Shown: positions 1-10,360 of the stretch, one piece after another
Numbering within the stretch: position 1 is the first letter of the stretch
Layout of the letters: each line of letters starts with the position of its first letter
Assembly (NCBI RefSeq): GCF_004297405.1
Contig: NZ_SCVC01000004.1
Location: 62,001 to 126,000 of the forward strand
DNA length: 64,000 nucleotides
Reading direction: 5' to 3'
Source: Reyranella sp.
GTDB taxonomy: Bacteria > Pseudomonadota > Alphaproteobacteria > Reyranellales > Reyranellaceae
Translations under genes and position numbers: made by a program
The notes under the pieces: generated by a model
Databases searched by the model: none
Told to the model about the DNA's origin: nothing
What the model saw: only the letters and a program-made list of their open reading frames with translations

Positions 1-114
1 GAGCGCACGACGACCGCCTTCGTCGGTCCGCGGGACCTGCTTGAGGTCGACGAGCGCGACGACTTCCTCGTTCACATCGACGCGCAGGCTGCAGCAAGAG
101 AGGCCGCCCAATGA
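1..114 (+). CDS. Hydantoinase/oxoprolinase A-family protein, C-terminal end only
   Basis: An open frame runs from the first base to a TGA at 112-114 and encodes the last 37 residues of a protein, ending REAAQ. The stop overlaps the ATG of the hydantoinase B-like gene at 111 (ATGA). In the HyuA/HyuB family the A subunit normally sits directly upstream of B with such an overlap, so this is most likely the ATP-binding A subunit. The assignment rests mainly on position because the visible piece is too short to carry a diagnostic motif. Confidence 0.6.
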   Translation, partial: ERTTTAFVGPRDLLEVDERDDFLVHIDAQAAAREAAQ

Positions 115-1835
115 GCCCCGCTCTCGATCCCGTCACACTTGCTTTGGTACAGAACCGGCTGGACCATATCTCGCACCAGATGGGCTGGGTGATGACGCGC
201 ACGGCGCGGTCTCCCATCTTCAGCCAGAGCCACGATTTCTCCTGCTTCCTCGCCGATGCCCGCGGCACCTTGATCAGCCAGGCCGACGGCATTCCGATCC
301 ACACCGGCGGCGGCGGCTTCGCCGTGCGCGCCGTCCTGCGCGACTTCAAGGATGCCATCGCGCCCGAAGACGTGTTCCTGCTGAACGATCCCTACACGGC
401 CGGCGGCAATCATCTGCCGGATTGGGTGATCGCCCGGCCGGTGTTCGCGGGCACCAAGCTGGTCGCCTTCGCCTGCAACCGCGCCCATCAGGCCGATATC
501 GGCGGCGGTGCGGCCGGTACCTACAATTCGGCCGCGACGGAGATCTTCCATGAAGGCATCCGGCTGCCGGTGCTGAAGCTGATCGAAGGCGGTCGTACGC
601 GCGACGACCTGTGGCGACTCCTGATGCTCAACACCCGCCTGCCTGAGGCGCTCGATGGCGACCTGCGCGCCATGATCGGCTCGACGCGCATCGGCGCCGA
701 GCGGCTGATCCAGCTCGTCGAGGAACTGGGTGTCGATCGCGCCGACGATTTCTTCGAAGGCGTGCTGGCCCATGCCGACCGCCGCTTCCGCACCTGCATC
801 GACCGCCTGGCCGAAGGCGTATGGCGCGGCGAAGAGCCGGTCGACAACGACTGTTTCGAGCCGATCGACGCCAAGATCGTCGTGACGATCACAGTGAAGG
901 ACCGACGGCTGGTCGTCGACTTCGCCGGCACATCGCCGCAGATCCGTGGTTTCAAGAACAGCTCGATCGCCAATTCGACGTCGGCCGTCTTCATGTCGCT
1001 GGCGTCGTTCTTCGAGCCCGACTTGCCGAAGAACGAAGGCGCCTTCCGCAGTGTCGAAATCCGCCTACCCGAGGGCACCTTGGTGAACGCCCGGGCGCCG
1101 GCGCCGATGACCATGAACACCGTGTTCGTGGCGCACGAGATCATCCATGCCATGTGGAAGGCATTGGGCCAGGCGCTGCCCGAGCGCGCGTCCGCCGGTT
1201 GGTCGAAGGCCGTGCATGCAGTGACGGCAGGCCTGAAGGAAGATGGCGGACGTTACGTGATGTACCAGTGGGCTGGCGCGCCGGCCGGCGGCGGCGTCGA
1301 GGGCCGCGACGGCTTTCACCTCATCGGCCATCTCATCACCCTGGGCGGCCTCACCCTACCCAACCTGGAAACCTACGAGCAGCTCTATCCCGTGCGCTTC
1401 CATCGCCAGGAGCTGCGCTGCGACACCGCCGGCCCCGGCCGCTTCCGCGGCGGTGCCGGCTGCGACTACGAAGTCGAGATGTTCACGCCGGCCGACTATG
1501 CATTCCGCGGCGAAGGCGTCGGCGCCCCGTCGAGCTTCGGCGCGGCGGGCGGACGTGCCGGCGCGGGCGGCGAGGTCATCCTCACCCTGGCCGACGGAAG
1601 CCATGTCCAGGCACCGAAGTACGGTGTTCAACGCCACGGCGCCGGCACCTATCGCGCCCTGTCACCAGGCGGTGGCGGCTATGGCGATCCGAAGACGCGC
1701 GCACCGGAGCGGGTCTTGCGCGATGTCCGCGACGGTGTGGTGAGCTGTGCCAGCGCCGAGCGCGACTACGGCGTCGCCATCACCGGCGACGGCCGCAGCA
1801 TCGACGCGACGCGAACCGCCGAACTCAGGCGTTAG
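111..1835 (+). CDS. hyuB: Hydantoinase B / oxoprolinase family protein
   Basis: A 574-residue protein of usual length for the HyuB family, which with HyuA forms ATP-dependent N-methylhydantoinases, 5-oxoprolinase-like enzymes or acetone/acetophenone carboxylases. The N-terminus shows the family pattern NRLDHISHQMG near residue 15, and LLNDPYTAGGNHLPD near residues 90-104 is the conserved family block. The C-terminal third is Gly-rich (GRFRGGAGCDYEVE, then GGGGYGDP), as expected. It is translationally coupled to the upstream A-like gene by ATGA. Its 3' end overlaps the stop of the convergent 1832-3502 gene by three bases. Substrate cannot be read from the sequence. Hydrolysis of a cyclic amide would fit the amide-type enzymes next door, but the opposite strand means it is a separate transcription unit. 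Confidence 0.85.
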   Translation: MSPALDPVTLALVQNRLDHISHQMGWVMTRTARSPIFSQSHDFSCFLADARGTLISQADGIPIHTGGGGFAVRAVLRDFKDAIAPEDVFLLNDPYTAGGNHLPDWVIARPVFAGTKLVAFACNRAHQADIGGGAAGTYNSAATEIFHEGIRLPVLKLIEGGRTRDDLWRLLMLNTRLPEALDGDLRAMIGSTRIGAERLIQLVEELGVDRADDFFEGVLAHADRRFRTCIDRLAEGVWRGEEPVDNDCFEPIDAKIVVTITVKDRRLVVDFAGTSPQIRGFKNSSIANSTSAVFMSLASFFEPDLPKNEGAFRSVEIRLPEGTLVNARAPAPMTMNTVFVAHEIIHAMWKALGQALPERASAGWSKAVHAVTAGLKEDGGRYVMYQWAGAPAGGGVEGRDGFHLIGHLITLGGLTLPNLETYEQLYPVRFHRQELRCDTAGPGRFRGGAGCDYEVEMFTPADYAFRGEGVGAPSSFGAAGGRAGAGGEVILTLADGSHVQAPKYGVQRHGAGTYRALSPGGGGYGDPKTRAPERVLRDVRDGVVSCASAERDYGVAITGDGRSIDATRTAELRR

Positions 1836-3502
1836 GCCTTCCCCATGAACCGGTTCAGCACGTTGCGCGTGACCTGCTCGGTGGTGAAGTCGCCACGGGC
1901 GAGGCCGGTCAGCCACTCGCAGCTTCCGGCGCAGAAAACCTCACCCTTGCCTTTGGCCATCGACACGATCACGCCCGATCCATAGCGCTGCGGATCCGGT
2001 CCCTCGGGTGGTGTCGGGCCCGGCGTCGTGCGGGTGCTGGAGTTCGTCTTGCCATTGCCGAGGTAGTAGCGGAAGCCCTCGTAGTCGTGCTCCTCCTCAA
2101 CCCGCACGGCGGGCGACAGTGCCAGGATCTCGATCGACGTCGGGGCGCCATCCTCGCCTGTCGGATAGGGCAGGCCCTTGCGGAAGGTGTAGTCGAGGCC
2201 ATCGACCTCGTAGGCGAAGATGCCGGCCTCGTCGCCGATCACGTCACCATAGTAAGTATCGGCGCCCGCGAAGGCCCAATGGTTCGGCCGGTAGACCGTG
2301 AAGCCGCGGCTGCCGCGCGGCGACAGCCCGCCCCAGGAGGCGTAGACGCCCTGCAGGCCGTTCACGCCCATCGTGGTAGCGCCGGGCCAGTTGATGTCGG
2401 GGTTCTCCCAGGCCGTGGTCAGCAGATGCGCCTTGTCGGTGCCGCGCACCGGATCTTCGGCCTGCGCCCTCGCCTTGTAGCAAACCTGCCGCCGTCCCCC
2501 GTCCTCAAGCCGGACCTGCCAGAGGAAATTGCCGGCGAAGCGAGCCAGGTTGCCGCCGGCCTCGACGAAAGAATCGACATGGTTGCGCATCTCGCGCGTC
2601 CAGTACTCATCGTGGCCCACGATCACGGCAGCCTTGTAGCGGCCGAGGATCTCCGGCCGGTAGTGCAGATCCGTCTGGGTGATCATGTCGAAGGCGTAGC
2701 CCTCGCGCTCGGCCCACACCACGAAGTGCCGATCGAACTGCGCCCAGCCTGCCGAAGCGAAGAACTGCGCGAAGCCGTTGGTGAAGGCCCACTCCTTAGT
2801 GGTGTAGCGCGGCGCATCGAGCGGCCGGCGCTTCGGGATATCGCACAGCCGCGGTGCGCCGGGCGGCAGCCACACCAGGCCGCGCGTCCAGGGCCGTTCA
2901 ATGCTGAGTTCAGGCGAAAACTGCGCGCCGTTCTCACCGTCGATTCCGTCGTAGGAGTTAGCACCGGCCCAATCGTTGTAGGCGAGCCAGGTCGAGGTCG
3001 GCAGGATCAGCAGGAAGCGTCCCTCGGGCTTCGGATTGTTGGGCGTCACCACGAAAAAGTGATGCTGCACGAACTTCGAATCGTTGCCGCGGTCGCAGGT
3101 CGACACGACGCGATAGAAGCCCGACGCGAGGTCGGCCGGCAGGCGCCAGCGATGACCGACCGGCCAGCCGCAGCCTTTGCGGTAAGCTTGCTTGGGCGTC
3201 GCGTGAAAGTGGCCCTCCAGGTCGCGCGCTTCATGGACGAGCACCGGCTCCTTGCCGTCGCGATAGACCTGCAAGGTCCAGCGCGCCGCCGTGGCGCTGG
3301 TATGGAAGCTGACCTCGCTGCCCGGCGCGTAGGACATCGCGTCGGTGTAGGTGTAGACCTCGGGCGACTCGGGGTCCTCGCGCGGCATCTCGTACCAGTG
3401 CGAGAGATGCCAGTTGTTGTCGACGTGCATGGCGACCGACGGACGCGGCCGAATGTTCATGCGACCGAATTCAGGCCGCCACGACCTCTGATCGTTTGTC
3501 AC
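1832..3502 (-). CDS. N,N-dimethylformamidase large-subunit-like protein
   Basis: A 556-residue protein resembling the C-terminal catalytic part of the N,N-dimethylformamidase beta (large) subunit, which hydrolyses dimethylformamide to dimethylamine and formate with a mononuclear iron. Recognisable stretches are NDWAGANSYDGIDG near residue 185 and VGHDEYWTREMRNHVD near residue 294, followed by GGNLARFAGNFLWQVR. It starts with GTG at 3502, preceded by GGGAGA at 3511-3516. Known large subunits are longer and work with a small subunit; no small-subunit gene is visible here. It is the last gene of the ten-gene minus-strand operon, 13 bases after the amidase. I infer amide hydrolysis, but the true substrate is unknown and iron ligands were not assigned. 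Confidence 0.7.
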   Translation of the reverse strand: MTNDQRSWRPEFGRMNIRPRPSVAMHVDNNWHLSHWYEMPREDPESPEVYTYTDAMSYAPGSEVSFHTSATAARWTLQVYRDGKEPVLVHEARDLEGHFHATPKQAYRKGCGWPVGHRWRLPADLASGFYRVVSTCDRGNDSKFVQHHFFVVTPNNPKPEGRFLLILPTSTWLAYNDWAGANSYDGIDGENGAQFSPELSIERPWTRGLVWLPPGAPRLCDIPKRRPLDAPRYTTKEWAFTNGFAQFFASAGWAQFDRHFVVWAEREGYAFDMITQTDLHYRPEILGRYKAAVIVGHDEYWTREMRNHVDSFVEAGGNLARFAGNFLWQVRLEDGGRRQVCYKARAQAEDPVRGTDKAHLLTTAWENPDINWPGATTMGVNGLQGVYASWGGLSPRGSRGFTVYRPNHWAFAGADTYYGDVIGDEAGIFAYEVDGLDYTFRKGLPYPTGEDGAPTSIEILALSPAVRVEEEHDYEGFRYYLGNGKTNSSTRTTPGPTPPEGPDPQRYGSGVIVSMAKGKGEVFCAGSCEWLTGLARGDFTTEQVTRNVLNRFMGKA

Positions 3503-3515
3503 GCGCTTGATCTCC

Positions 3516-4919
3516 CTAGAGTGCCGCTGCGAGCGACGGACGCTTGTGTGCCCAGGGCCGGGCGCTCTCCAACGCGGCCCCTACCCGCAGCACTTCCGTG
3601 TCATGCCACCACGGTCCTACGATCTGCAGTGCCGTCGGCAGACCGTCGTCGCCAAAGCCCGATGGGACCGTCAAAGCCGGATTGCCGGACTGATTGAACG
3701 GATAGACGCAGGCGTTCCAGCCGTCCGCCCAGCTACCCGTCATGTCCTTTGTCCGATCGAACGTGATCGCGGTCTCCTGCAGGGTCGGCGACACGAGGAA
3801 ATCGTAGGTCTCGAACAGTTTCTGGATGCTGCGATAGAGGCGCGAGCGCGCGAGCTGCGCCTTGCGGAAATCGACCGTACCGAAGGCGCGGCCCAGCTCG
3901 ATCCAGTGCACCAGCAGCGGATCCATCTCGTCCCGCCACTGATCCATGTGATGGCCGAAATAGACGTTGAGATTGCCGAAGTACATGGTGCGCGCCTGCT
4001 CGGCGATCCAGTCGATATCCGCGCCGACGTCCTCGACGATAGCGCCCATGTCTTCGAGTGCTTTCAGGCAGGCCTTGGTGTTGGCTGCAACATCGTCGGT
4101 GGACTTTCCGAGGCCCGACAGGAACCCGATGCGCACGCCCGATAGGTTTGCGGGTTTCGCCGCAAACGGCTCCAGCTGCGGCGCGCGCAGCGACCAGGGA
4201 TCGAGCGGCGACGGTCCGGCGATGGTCTCCGTCATCAGCGCCGCATCGGCCACCGTACGCGTCAGCGGACCGGCCACCGCATAGTTGAAGAAGGAATCGG
4301 AGGTCTGCTCGTAGGGCAGCAATCCGGTCGTGGGCTTCAGTCCGACGACGCCGCAGGCGGCCGCGGGAAGGCGGATCGAGCCGGCGCCGTCGGTACCGAG
4401 ACCGAGTGGGCCAAGCCCCGCCGCGGCGGCTGCACCGCATCCGCCGCTGGAGCCGCCAGCCGTCCGTTCGAGGTTCCAGGGGTTGCGTGTCATGCCGAAG
4501 GCCGGCCCGGTCGTGTGACCGTTATGGCCGAACTCCGGCGTCGTCGACTTGCCGACCATGATGGCGCCAGCCGCGTTGAGGCGCGTCACCAGCACATCGT
4601 CATCGGTCGGAATGGTCTTGGCATGGATCGCCGAACCGTAAGTCGTGAGCACGCCCGCCGTCGGAAAGAGATCCTTGATGTTGACCGGAATGCCGTGCAG
4701 CGGGCCCAGCTTCTTGCGATCCATCACCGCCTGCTCAGCGGCGCGCGCTTCCTTCCTCGCGGCATCCGCCGTCACGGTGACGAAGGCGTTGACGGTCGGC
4801 TGCGTGGCCTCGATGGCCTCCAGGACGGCATCGACATAGTCGACTGGCGAGAGCTTGCGCTTGCGGATCAGATCCGCCGCCGTGGTCGCTGGCATGAACA
4901 GCAGTTCTTGATGGCTCAC
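3516..4919 (-). CDS. Amidase (amidase-signature family)
   Basis: A 467-residue amidase-signature enzyme with a complete Lys/cis-Ser/Ser triad: K82 in PVNIKDLF, S157 in TAGGSSGG and S181 in GTDGAGSIRLP. The 75 and 24 residue spacings match those of the family. It hydrolyses a C-N amide bond in the cytoplasm; the substrate is not determinable. The start is GTG at 4919. It lies 20 bases after the ABC transporter ATPase and 13 bases before the dimethylformamidase-like gene, all on one strand. That context suggests the importer supplies its substrate. GatA is an alternative family member, but no gatC or gatB is present and the catabolic context argues against it. Confidence 0.88.
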   Translation of the reverse strand: MSHQELLFMPATTAADLIRKRKLSPVDYVDAVLEAIEATQPTVNAFVTVTADAARKEARAAEQAVMDRKKLGPLHGIPVNIKDLFPTAGVLTTYGSAIHAKTIPTDDDVLVTRLNAAGAIMVGKSTTPEFGHNGHTTGPAFGMTRNPWNLERTAGGSSGGCGAAAAAGLGPLGLGTDGAGSIRLPAAACGVVGLKPTTGLLPYEQTSDSFFNYAVAGPLTRTVADAALMTETIAGPSPLDPWSLRAPQLEPFAAKPANLSGVRIGFLSGLGKSTDDVAANTKACLKALEDMGAIVEDVGADIDWIAEQARTMYFGNLNVYFGHHMDQWRDEMDPLLVHWIELGRAFGTVDFRKAQLARSRLYRSIQKLFETYDFLVSPTLQETAITFDRTKDMTGSWADGWNACVYPFNQSGNPALTVPSGFGDDGLPTALQIVGPWWHDTEVLRVGAALESARPWAHKRPSLAAAL

Positions 4920-4939
4920 GACGCTTTACTCCCGAAAGT

Positions 4940-5931
4940 CTAAAGAGCGGGCGGCCTGTTCCCGCCAGGCTCGTGGAGATGGCAAGCCACGGCATGCCCT
5001 CCTTCGACCGGCTTCAGCCGCGGCTTCTCGACCCGGCATCGATCGAAGGCAAAGGGACAGCGTGGATGAAAGGCACAGCCTTTCGGCGGATCGATCAGGC
5101 TCGGCAGTTCGCCCGCGACGCTGGGCGGACGCGCGCGGCCGGGCACGGGCCGTGGCACCGCCGCCAGCAGCGCCTGCGTATAGGGATGCTTCGGCGCCGC
5201 GTAGAGATCGCGCTTGGGTGCCATCTCGACGATGCCGCCGGCATACATGACGGCAACACGCGTCGAGATGTTGCGCACGACCGCGAGATCATGGGCGATG
5301 AAGAGGTAGCTGAGGCCCAGTTGTTCCTGCAGGTCGAGCAGCAGATTCACGATCTGCGCCTGCATGGAGACGTCGAGCGAGGAGACCGGTTCATCGCACA
5401 CGATGAAGTCGGGGCGCAGCGCCAACGCGCGGGCAATGCCGATGCGCTGACGCTGGCCGCCGGAGAATTCGTGTGGGAAACGGTCGCCGCAGGTTCGGGG
5501 CAAGCCCACCAGTTCCAGCAGTTCGCGCACGCGGTCGTTGCGCGTCTGACGGCTCAAGCCGCCAGCGACATCGAGCGGTTCAGCGATCGCGTCGCCGACA
5601 CGCATGCGGGGATTGAGCGAGTTCTGCGGGTCCTGGAACACGAACTGCAGCCGCGAGCGCACCTTGTTCAGTGCGCCCTTCTCTGCCCCGGCTGCGATAT
5701 GATGACCGAAGAGCTCGACCGTGCCGGAGGTCGCCGAGATCAGGCCTACCAGCATACGGCCGGTCGTCGACTTGCCCGAACCGGACTCGCCCACCAGCCC
5801 CAGCGTCTCGCCGCGAAGGACCTCGAACCCGACATTGTCGACCGCGCGCAAGGTGCGCTTCGGCTCGCCGGCGCGGCCACGAACCGGGAATGTCTTCACC
5901 AGATCGCGGACGGTGACGATGGGGGCCTCGG

Positions 5932-5935
<4 letters not shown>
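4940..5935 (-). CDS. Oligopeptide-type ABC transporter ATP-binding protein (DppF/OppF-like)
   Basis: A 331-residue ATPase if started at the ATG at 5935, which overlaps the stop of the upstream ATPase (ATGA). A longer frame reaches 5968 but lacks comparable support. Walker [10 protein letters not shown] is at about 49-57, the signature is [15 protein letters not shown], and Walker B is [12 protein letters not shown]. The C-terminal segment [14 protein letters not shown] is the Cys-containing oligopeptide/dipeptide extension that marks the DppF/OppF class. It pairs with the 5932-6921 ATPase to energise the permeases encoded upstream. Confidence 0.92.
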
Positions 5936-6921
<986 letters not shown>

Positions 6922-7809
6922 CTAGCTCTCGATCTTCAGGCGGGGATCGAGCACGTCGCGCAGCCCGTCGCCCAGCAGGTTCATGCCGAGCGCGGCGAGG
7001 CTGATGGCGATGCCGGGGAACAGCATGATCCACCAGGCTTCGACGGCATGGTCTCGGCCTTCGGCGATGATGTTGCCCCAACTCGGCGCCGGCGGCGGCG
7101 GACCGATACCGAGGAAGCTCAGCGCCGCTTCAGCCAGGATGGCGTAGGCGAAGACGAAGGTGAGCTGTACGGTGAGCGGGCCGAGGCAGTTCGGCAGGAT
7201 ATGCTTGACGATGATGCGCAGGTTGCTGGCGCCACTGACGCGCGCTGCCTCGATGTATTCCATCTCACGGATGACCAGCGTCGAGGCGCGCACGACACGC
7301 GCGGTGCGTGGCACGTAGGCGACTGCGAGCGCGATCACGATGCTGGTGGCCTGCGGCCCCAGCGCCGCGCCGATGCCGATCGCGACCAGAATGGCCGGGA
7401 ACGCCAGCAGCGCATCCATGACGCGCATGAGATAGGCATCGAGCGCGCGGAAATGGCCCGCCACGACGCCCACGATCGTGCCGGCCATACCCGACAGTAT
7501 CGCCACGAAGAAGCCGATGCCGAGCGAGAGCTGGCCGCCATAGAGCACGCGCGTCAGCACATCGCGGCCGTAATTGTCGGTGCCCATGAGGAACTGGTCC
7601 GACGGCGGCTTGAACTTGTTGCGGATGCGCATGCTCGTCGGATCGATGCCGGTCAGCCACGGCCCGATGAAGGCCGCCAGCACCAAGACCGAAACGATCA
7701 GGAGTCCGATCTTGAAGGAGCGATGCGCGGCGAGCTTGCGCAACGCCAGGAAACGGCGGCGTTCGGCCAGTTCGAGCGGGCGGTTGGGGCTGAGCGCGAG
7801 ATCAGTCAT
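6922..7809 (-). CDS. ABC transporter permease (DppC/OppC-like)
   Basis: A 295-residue inner-membrane permease. The N-terminal cytoplasmic stretch is followed by a first membrane segment ([20 protein letters not shown]), then a periplasmic region with [20 protein letters not shown], which is the hallmark of DppC proteins. The coupling loop with [21 protein letters not shown] is intact. It overlaps the preceding DppB-like gene by eight bases. It forms the translocation channel with that protein. Confidence 0.92.
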   Translation of the reverse strand: MTDLALSPNRPLELAERRRFLALRKLAAHRSFKIGLLIVSVLVLAAFIGPWLTGIDPTSMRIRNKFKPPSDQFLMGTDNYGRDVLTRVLYGGQLSLGIGFFVAILSGMAGTIVGVVAGHFRALDAYLMRVMDALLAFPAILVAIGIGAALGPQATSIVIALAVAYVPRTARVVRASTLVIREMEYIEAARVSGASNLRIIVKHILPNCLGPLTVQLTFVFAYAILAEAALSFLGIGPPPPAPSWGNIIAEGRDHAVEAWWIMLFPGIAISLAALGMNLLGDGLRDVLDPRLKIES

Positions 7810-8749
7810 AGCGCACCCGTGGATCGACCCAGAGGTAGATCAGGTCGACACAGATGTTGATCACGACGAAGGCGAAGCCGAACAGCAGCATCGTTCCCTG
7901 AATCAACGGATAGTCGCGCGCCAGGATCGCCTGGACGACGAGCCGGCCGATGCCGGGCAGCGCAAAGACCTGCTCGATCACGACCGAGCCACCGATCAGC
8001 AGGCTGAGGATGATGCCAGCCACCGTCACGACGCCAACCAGCGCATTGCGGAAGGCATGGCGCCCGACAGTGCGCCATTCACTGACACCCTTGGCGCGCG
8101 CGGTGCGGATGAAATCCTGATCGAGGACGTCGAGCATGCCCGACCGCGTCATGCGCGCGAGAAACCCGATCTGGAACAGGCTCAGGATGAAGGCCGGCTG
8201 GATCAGCGAGGAAAGCCAGGCGCCCGGGCCATCAGCCAACAGCGGCGCGTACCCCGCCGAAGGGAACCAGCCCAAGGTCACGCTGAAGAGGATGACCGAC
8301 AGGATGCCGATCCAGAAGGCCGGCACCGACACGCCGACCAGGGCCAGCGTCATGACCGCGGCATCGATCCACGAACCGCGGAAGTAGGCCGCAAGGATGC
8401 CCAGGAACACGCCGATCGGCAGGGTGATTGCGAGCGACAGCATGGCCAGCGACATCGTCACGGGCAGCCGCTCGCCTACGGCCGACAGCACCGTCTGGTT
8501 GAGGACCAGCGAGCGGCCAAAGTCGCCGGTGCCGAGATTGACCAGCCAGTTCAGGAGCTGCTCCAGGATCGGACGATCGAGGCCCAGCTCGTGGCGGATA
8601 CGCTCCACCGCCGCCGGACCGGCATCCGCCCCGGCGATCACCACCGCCGGGTCACCGGGAATCAGGTGCATCAGGATGAAGGCCATCACCGCGATAAGCA
8701 GCAGCACGGGGATGGCCTGTATCAACCGGATGACAACGATACGGAGCAT
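7802..8749 (-). CDS. ABC transporter permease (DppB/OppB-like)
   Basis: A 315-residue inner-membrane permease with an N-terminal membrane anchor ([20 protein letters not shown]) followed by HLIPGDPAV, the usual DppB signature. A coupling loop ([22 protein letters not shown]) lies near residue 200, and the protein has further hydrophobic segments. The gene begins 39 bases after the binding-protein gene and overlaps the DppC-like gene. It completes a full importer of the peptide/nickel/opine family. Confidence 0.92.
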   Translation of the reverse strand: MLRIVVIRLIQAIPVLLLIAVMAFILMHLIPGDPAVVIAGADAGPAAVERIRHELGLDRPILEQLLNWLVNLGTGDFGRSLVLNQTVLSAVGERLPVTMSLAMLSLAITLPIGVFLGILAAYFRGSWIDAAVMTLALVGVSVPAFWIGILSVILFSVTLGWFPSAGYAPLLADGPGAWLSSLIQPAFILSLFQIGFLARMTRSGMLDVLDQDFIRTARAKGVSEWRTVGRHAFRNALVGVVTVAGIILSLLIGGSVVIEQVFALPGIGRLVVQAILARDYPLIQGTMLLFGFAFVVINICVDLIYLWVDPRVRYD

Positions 8750-8788
8750 GCGTCCTTTCCTGGCAGGTCTGCTGGGAGCCGTTCGGCG

Positions 8789-10360
8789 CTACTTGGCCGA
8801 AACGTTCCAGAACCGCACGAGGTAGTAAGGTGTGAAGTTCTCGATCTTCTTGTTGTTGAAGGCCCGCAGCGCACCGGTATCGGCGATCTTGATCATGTAG
8901 GCCTGCTCGATGACGCGCTTCTCGATCTCGGCCCAGGCGGCGACGCGCTTGGAGAGGTCGAGCGAGCCGTAGAACTGCGCATAGGCGGCGTCGAGCACGG
9001 CGTCGTCCTTGACCTGCGGGAAGGTGTAGAACATCACGCGCCACTGCTGCGGCCCGAGCAACGGGTTGGAGCAGAAGCTGGTGGTCGACACGTTCCAGGT
9101 GCCGGTGCCGCGCTGCATGTTGCTGGCGTTCGTGGTCCAGTCGACGACATCGACGGAGACGTTCATGCCTGCTTCCTTCATCAACTCCGACAGGACGAGG
9201 ATGGCGTCCTTCATGTTCGGGTAGTTGGAGTTGGTCTGCAGGGTGATCTTCTCGCCGTTGTAGCCCGCCTGCTTCAGGAGCTCCTTGGCCTTCTTAGGAT
9301 TCTTCTGGTCGTAGTAGGGCTTCATCGCGTCGCCCTGGTAGTAGGGGCTCGACGCATAGACCAGCGAATGGCTGGGCTTGGCGACCGCGTTCATCGCCCC
9401 GATGATTTCCTCGGCATTGACGGTCGCCAGGATCGCCTGCCGCACCAGCGGATTGCGCGTGGCGCCCTGCTGCGTGTTCACGACGTAAACCTGCATGCAG
9501 TACGGGAAGATGCTCAAGGTCGTGAGGTCGGACCGGCCCTCGAAGCGCTTGGCGAGCGCCACCGGAATGTCGTTGATGACATCCGCGCCGCCCGACTGCA
9601 GGGCCGCGACACGGGCGTTGGCCTCGGGCACGAAGTTGTAGCGGACCTGGTCGAGATAGGCGGTCTTGCGGCCGGCGAGGCCGTCCGGACCGGGCATGCT
9701 TTCGTCGGCAACGTAGTTGTCGAAGCGCTTGATCACGAGATGGCTGTCCTTGACCCACTCACCGAGCGTGAACGGACCCGTGCCGACGATGTCGACTTCG
9801 CGCGCCGCCTTGTCTTTCTGGTCGGCCGGCAAGATGGCGAACGGATAGACTGGCGACTTCAGCACGTCGATGAAGACAGCGTTCGGGCTCTTCAACTTCA
9901 CGACGAAAGTGTAGGGATCCGGCGCCTCGAACGACTCCACGTCAGCCAGCACGCTGGCGTTCGGGCTCACTTTCTTGTAGCGCTCGAAGGACGCCAGCAC
10001 GTCGGCTGACGTCATTTCCTTGCCGTTATGGAACTTCACGCCCTTGCGCAGCGTAAAGGTAAAGGTCTTGGCGTCGGGGCTGGCCGTGGCGTTCGAGGCC
10101 AGGGACGGCCGCGTGTTGTACTTCTCATCCATCGCGACAAGCGTCTCGAAGAGATGATGGATGACTTCGAGTTCGACCATGCTCGAGGCGACATGCGGAT
10201 CGAGCGTGCCGGGACCGGAGATATAGGCGTAGGTCGCCGTGCCGCCGCGGCGCGGTTGAGCGTCGGCGTCGAACGGCGCGACAGCCGCTACGGAGAGCGC
10301 GACGAGGGCGGTGCCGACCAGGGCGGCGCGGCGAAGCAGATGTGAAAGACTCTTGGTCAT
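8789..10360 (-). CDS. ABC transporter substrate-binding protein, family 5
   Basis: A 523-residue periplasmic solute-binding protein. A signal peptide (basic start, then a hydrophobic core ALVGTALVALSVAAVAP) probably ends near ADAQ at about residue 35. The mature part carries the family 5 pattern, including SGPGTLDPHVASS and FTFTLRKGVKFHNGKEMTSADV. The start codon overlaps the stop of the transketolase C-subunit by one base (TAATG), so the importer is co-translated with the catabolic enzymes. This is the determinant of substrate choice. Family 5 proteins bind peptides, opines, nickel chelates or small organic molecules, and the ligand here cannot be inferred from sequence. Confidence 0.93.
   Translation of the reverse strand: MTKSLSHLLRRAALVGTALVALSVAAVAPFDADAQPRRGGTATYAYISGPGTLDPHVASSMVELEVIHHLFETLVAMDEKYNTRPSLASNATASPDAKTFTFTLRKGVKFHNGKEMTSADVLASFERYKKVSPNASVLADVESFEAPDPYTFVVKLKSPNAVFIDVLKSPVYPFAILPADQKDKAAREVDIVGTGPFTLGEWVKDSHLVIKRFDNYVADESMPGPDGLAGRKTAYLDQVRYNFVPEANARVAALQSGGADVINDIPVALAKRFEGRSDLTTLSIFPYCMQVYVVNTQQGATRNPLVRQAILATVNAEEIIGAMNAVAKPSHSLVYASSPYYQGDAMKPYYDQKNPKKAKELLKQAGYNGEKITLQTNSNYPNMKDAILVLSELMKEAGMNVSVDVVDWTTNASNMQRGTGTWNVSTTSFCSNPLLGPQQWRVMFYTFPQVKDDAVLDAAYAQFYGSLDLSKRVAAWAEIEKRVIEQAYMIKIADTGALRAFNNKKIENFTPYYLVRFWNVSAK

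Noticed and set aside
821..3697. 958-residue plus-strand open frame
   Set aside because: It spans both the hydantoinase B gene and the whole dimethylformamidase-like gene in wrong frames, and its translation is Arg-rich without any motif.
7574..10009. 811-residue plus-strand open frame across the importer genes
   Set aside because: It is antisense to the permease and binding-protein genes, which are well supported.
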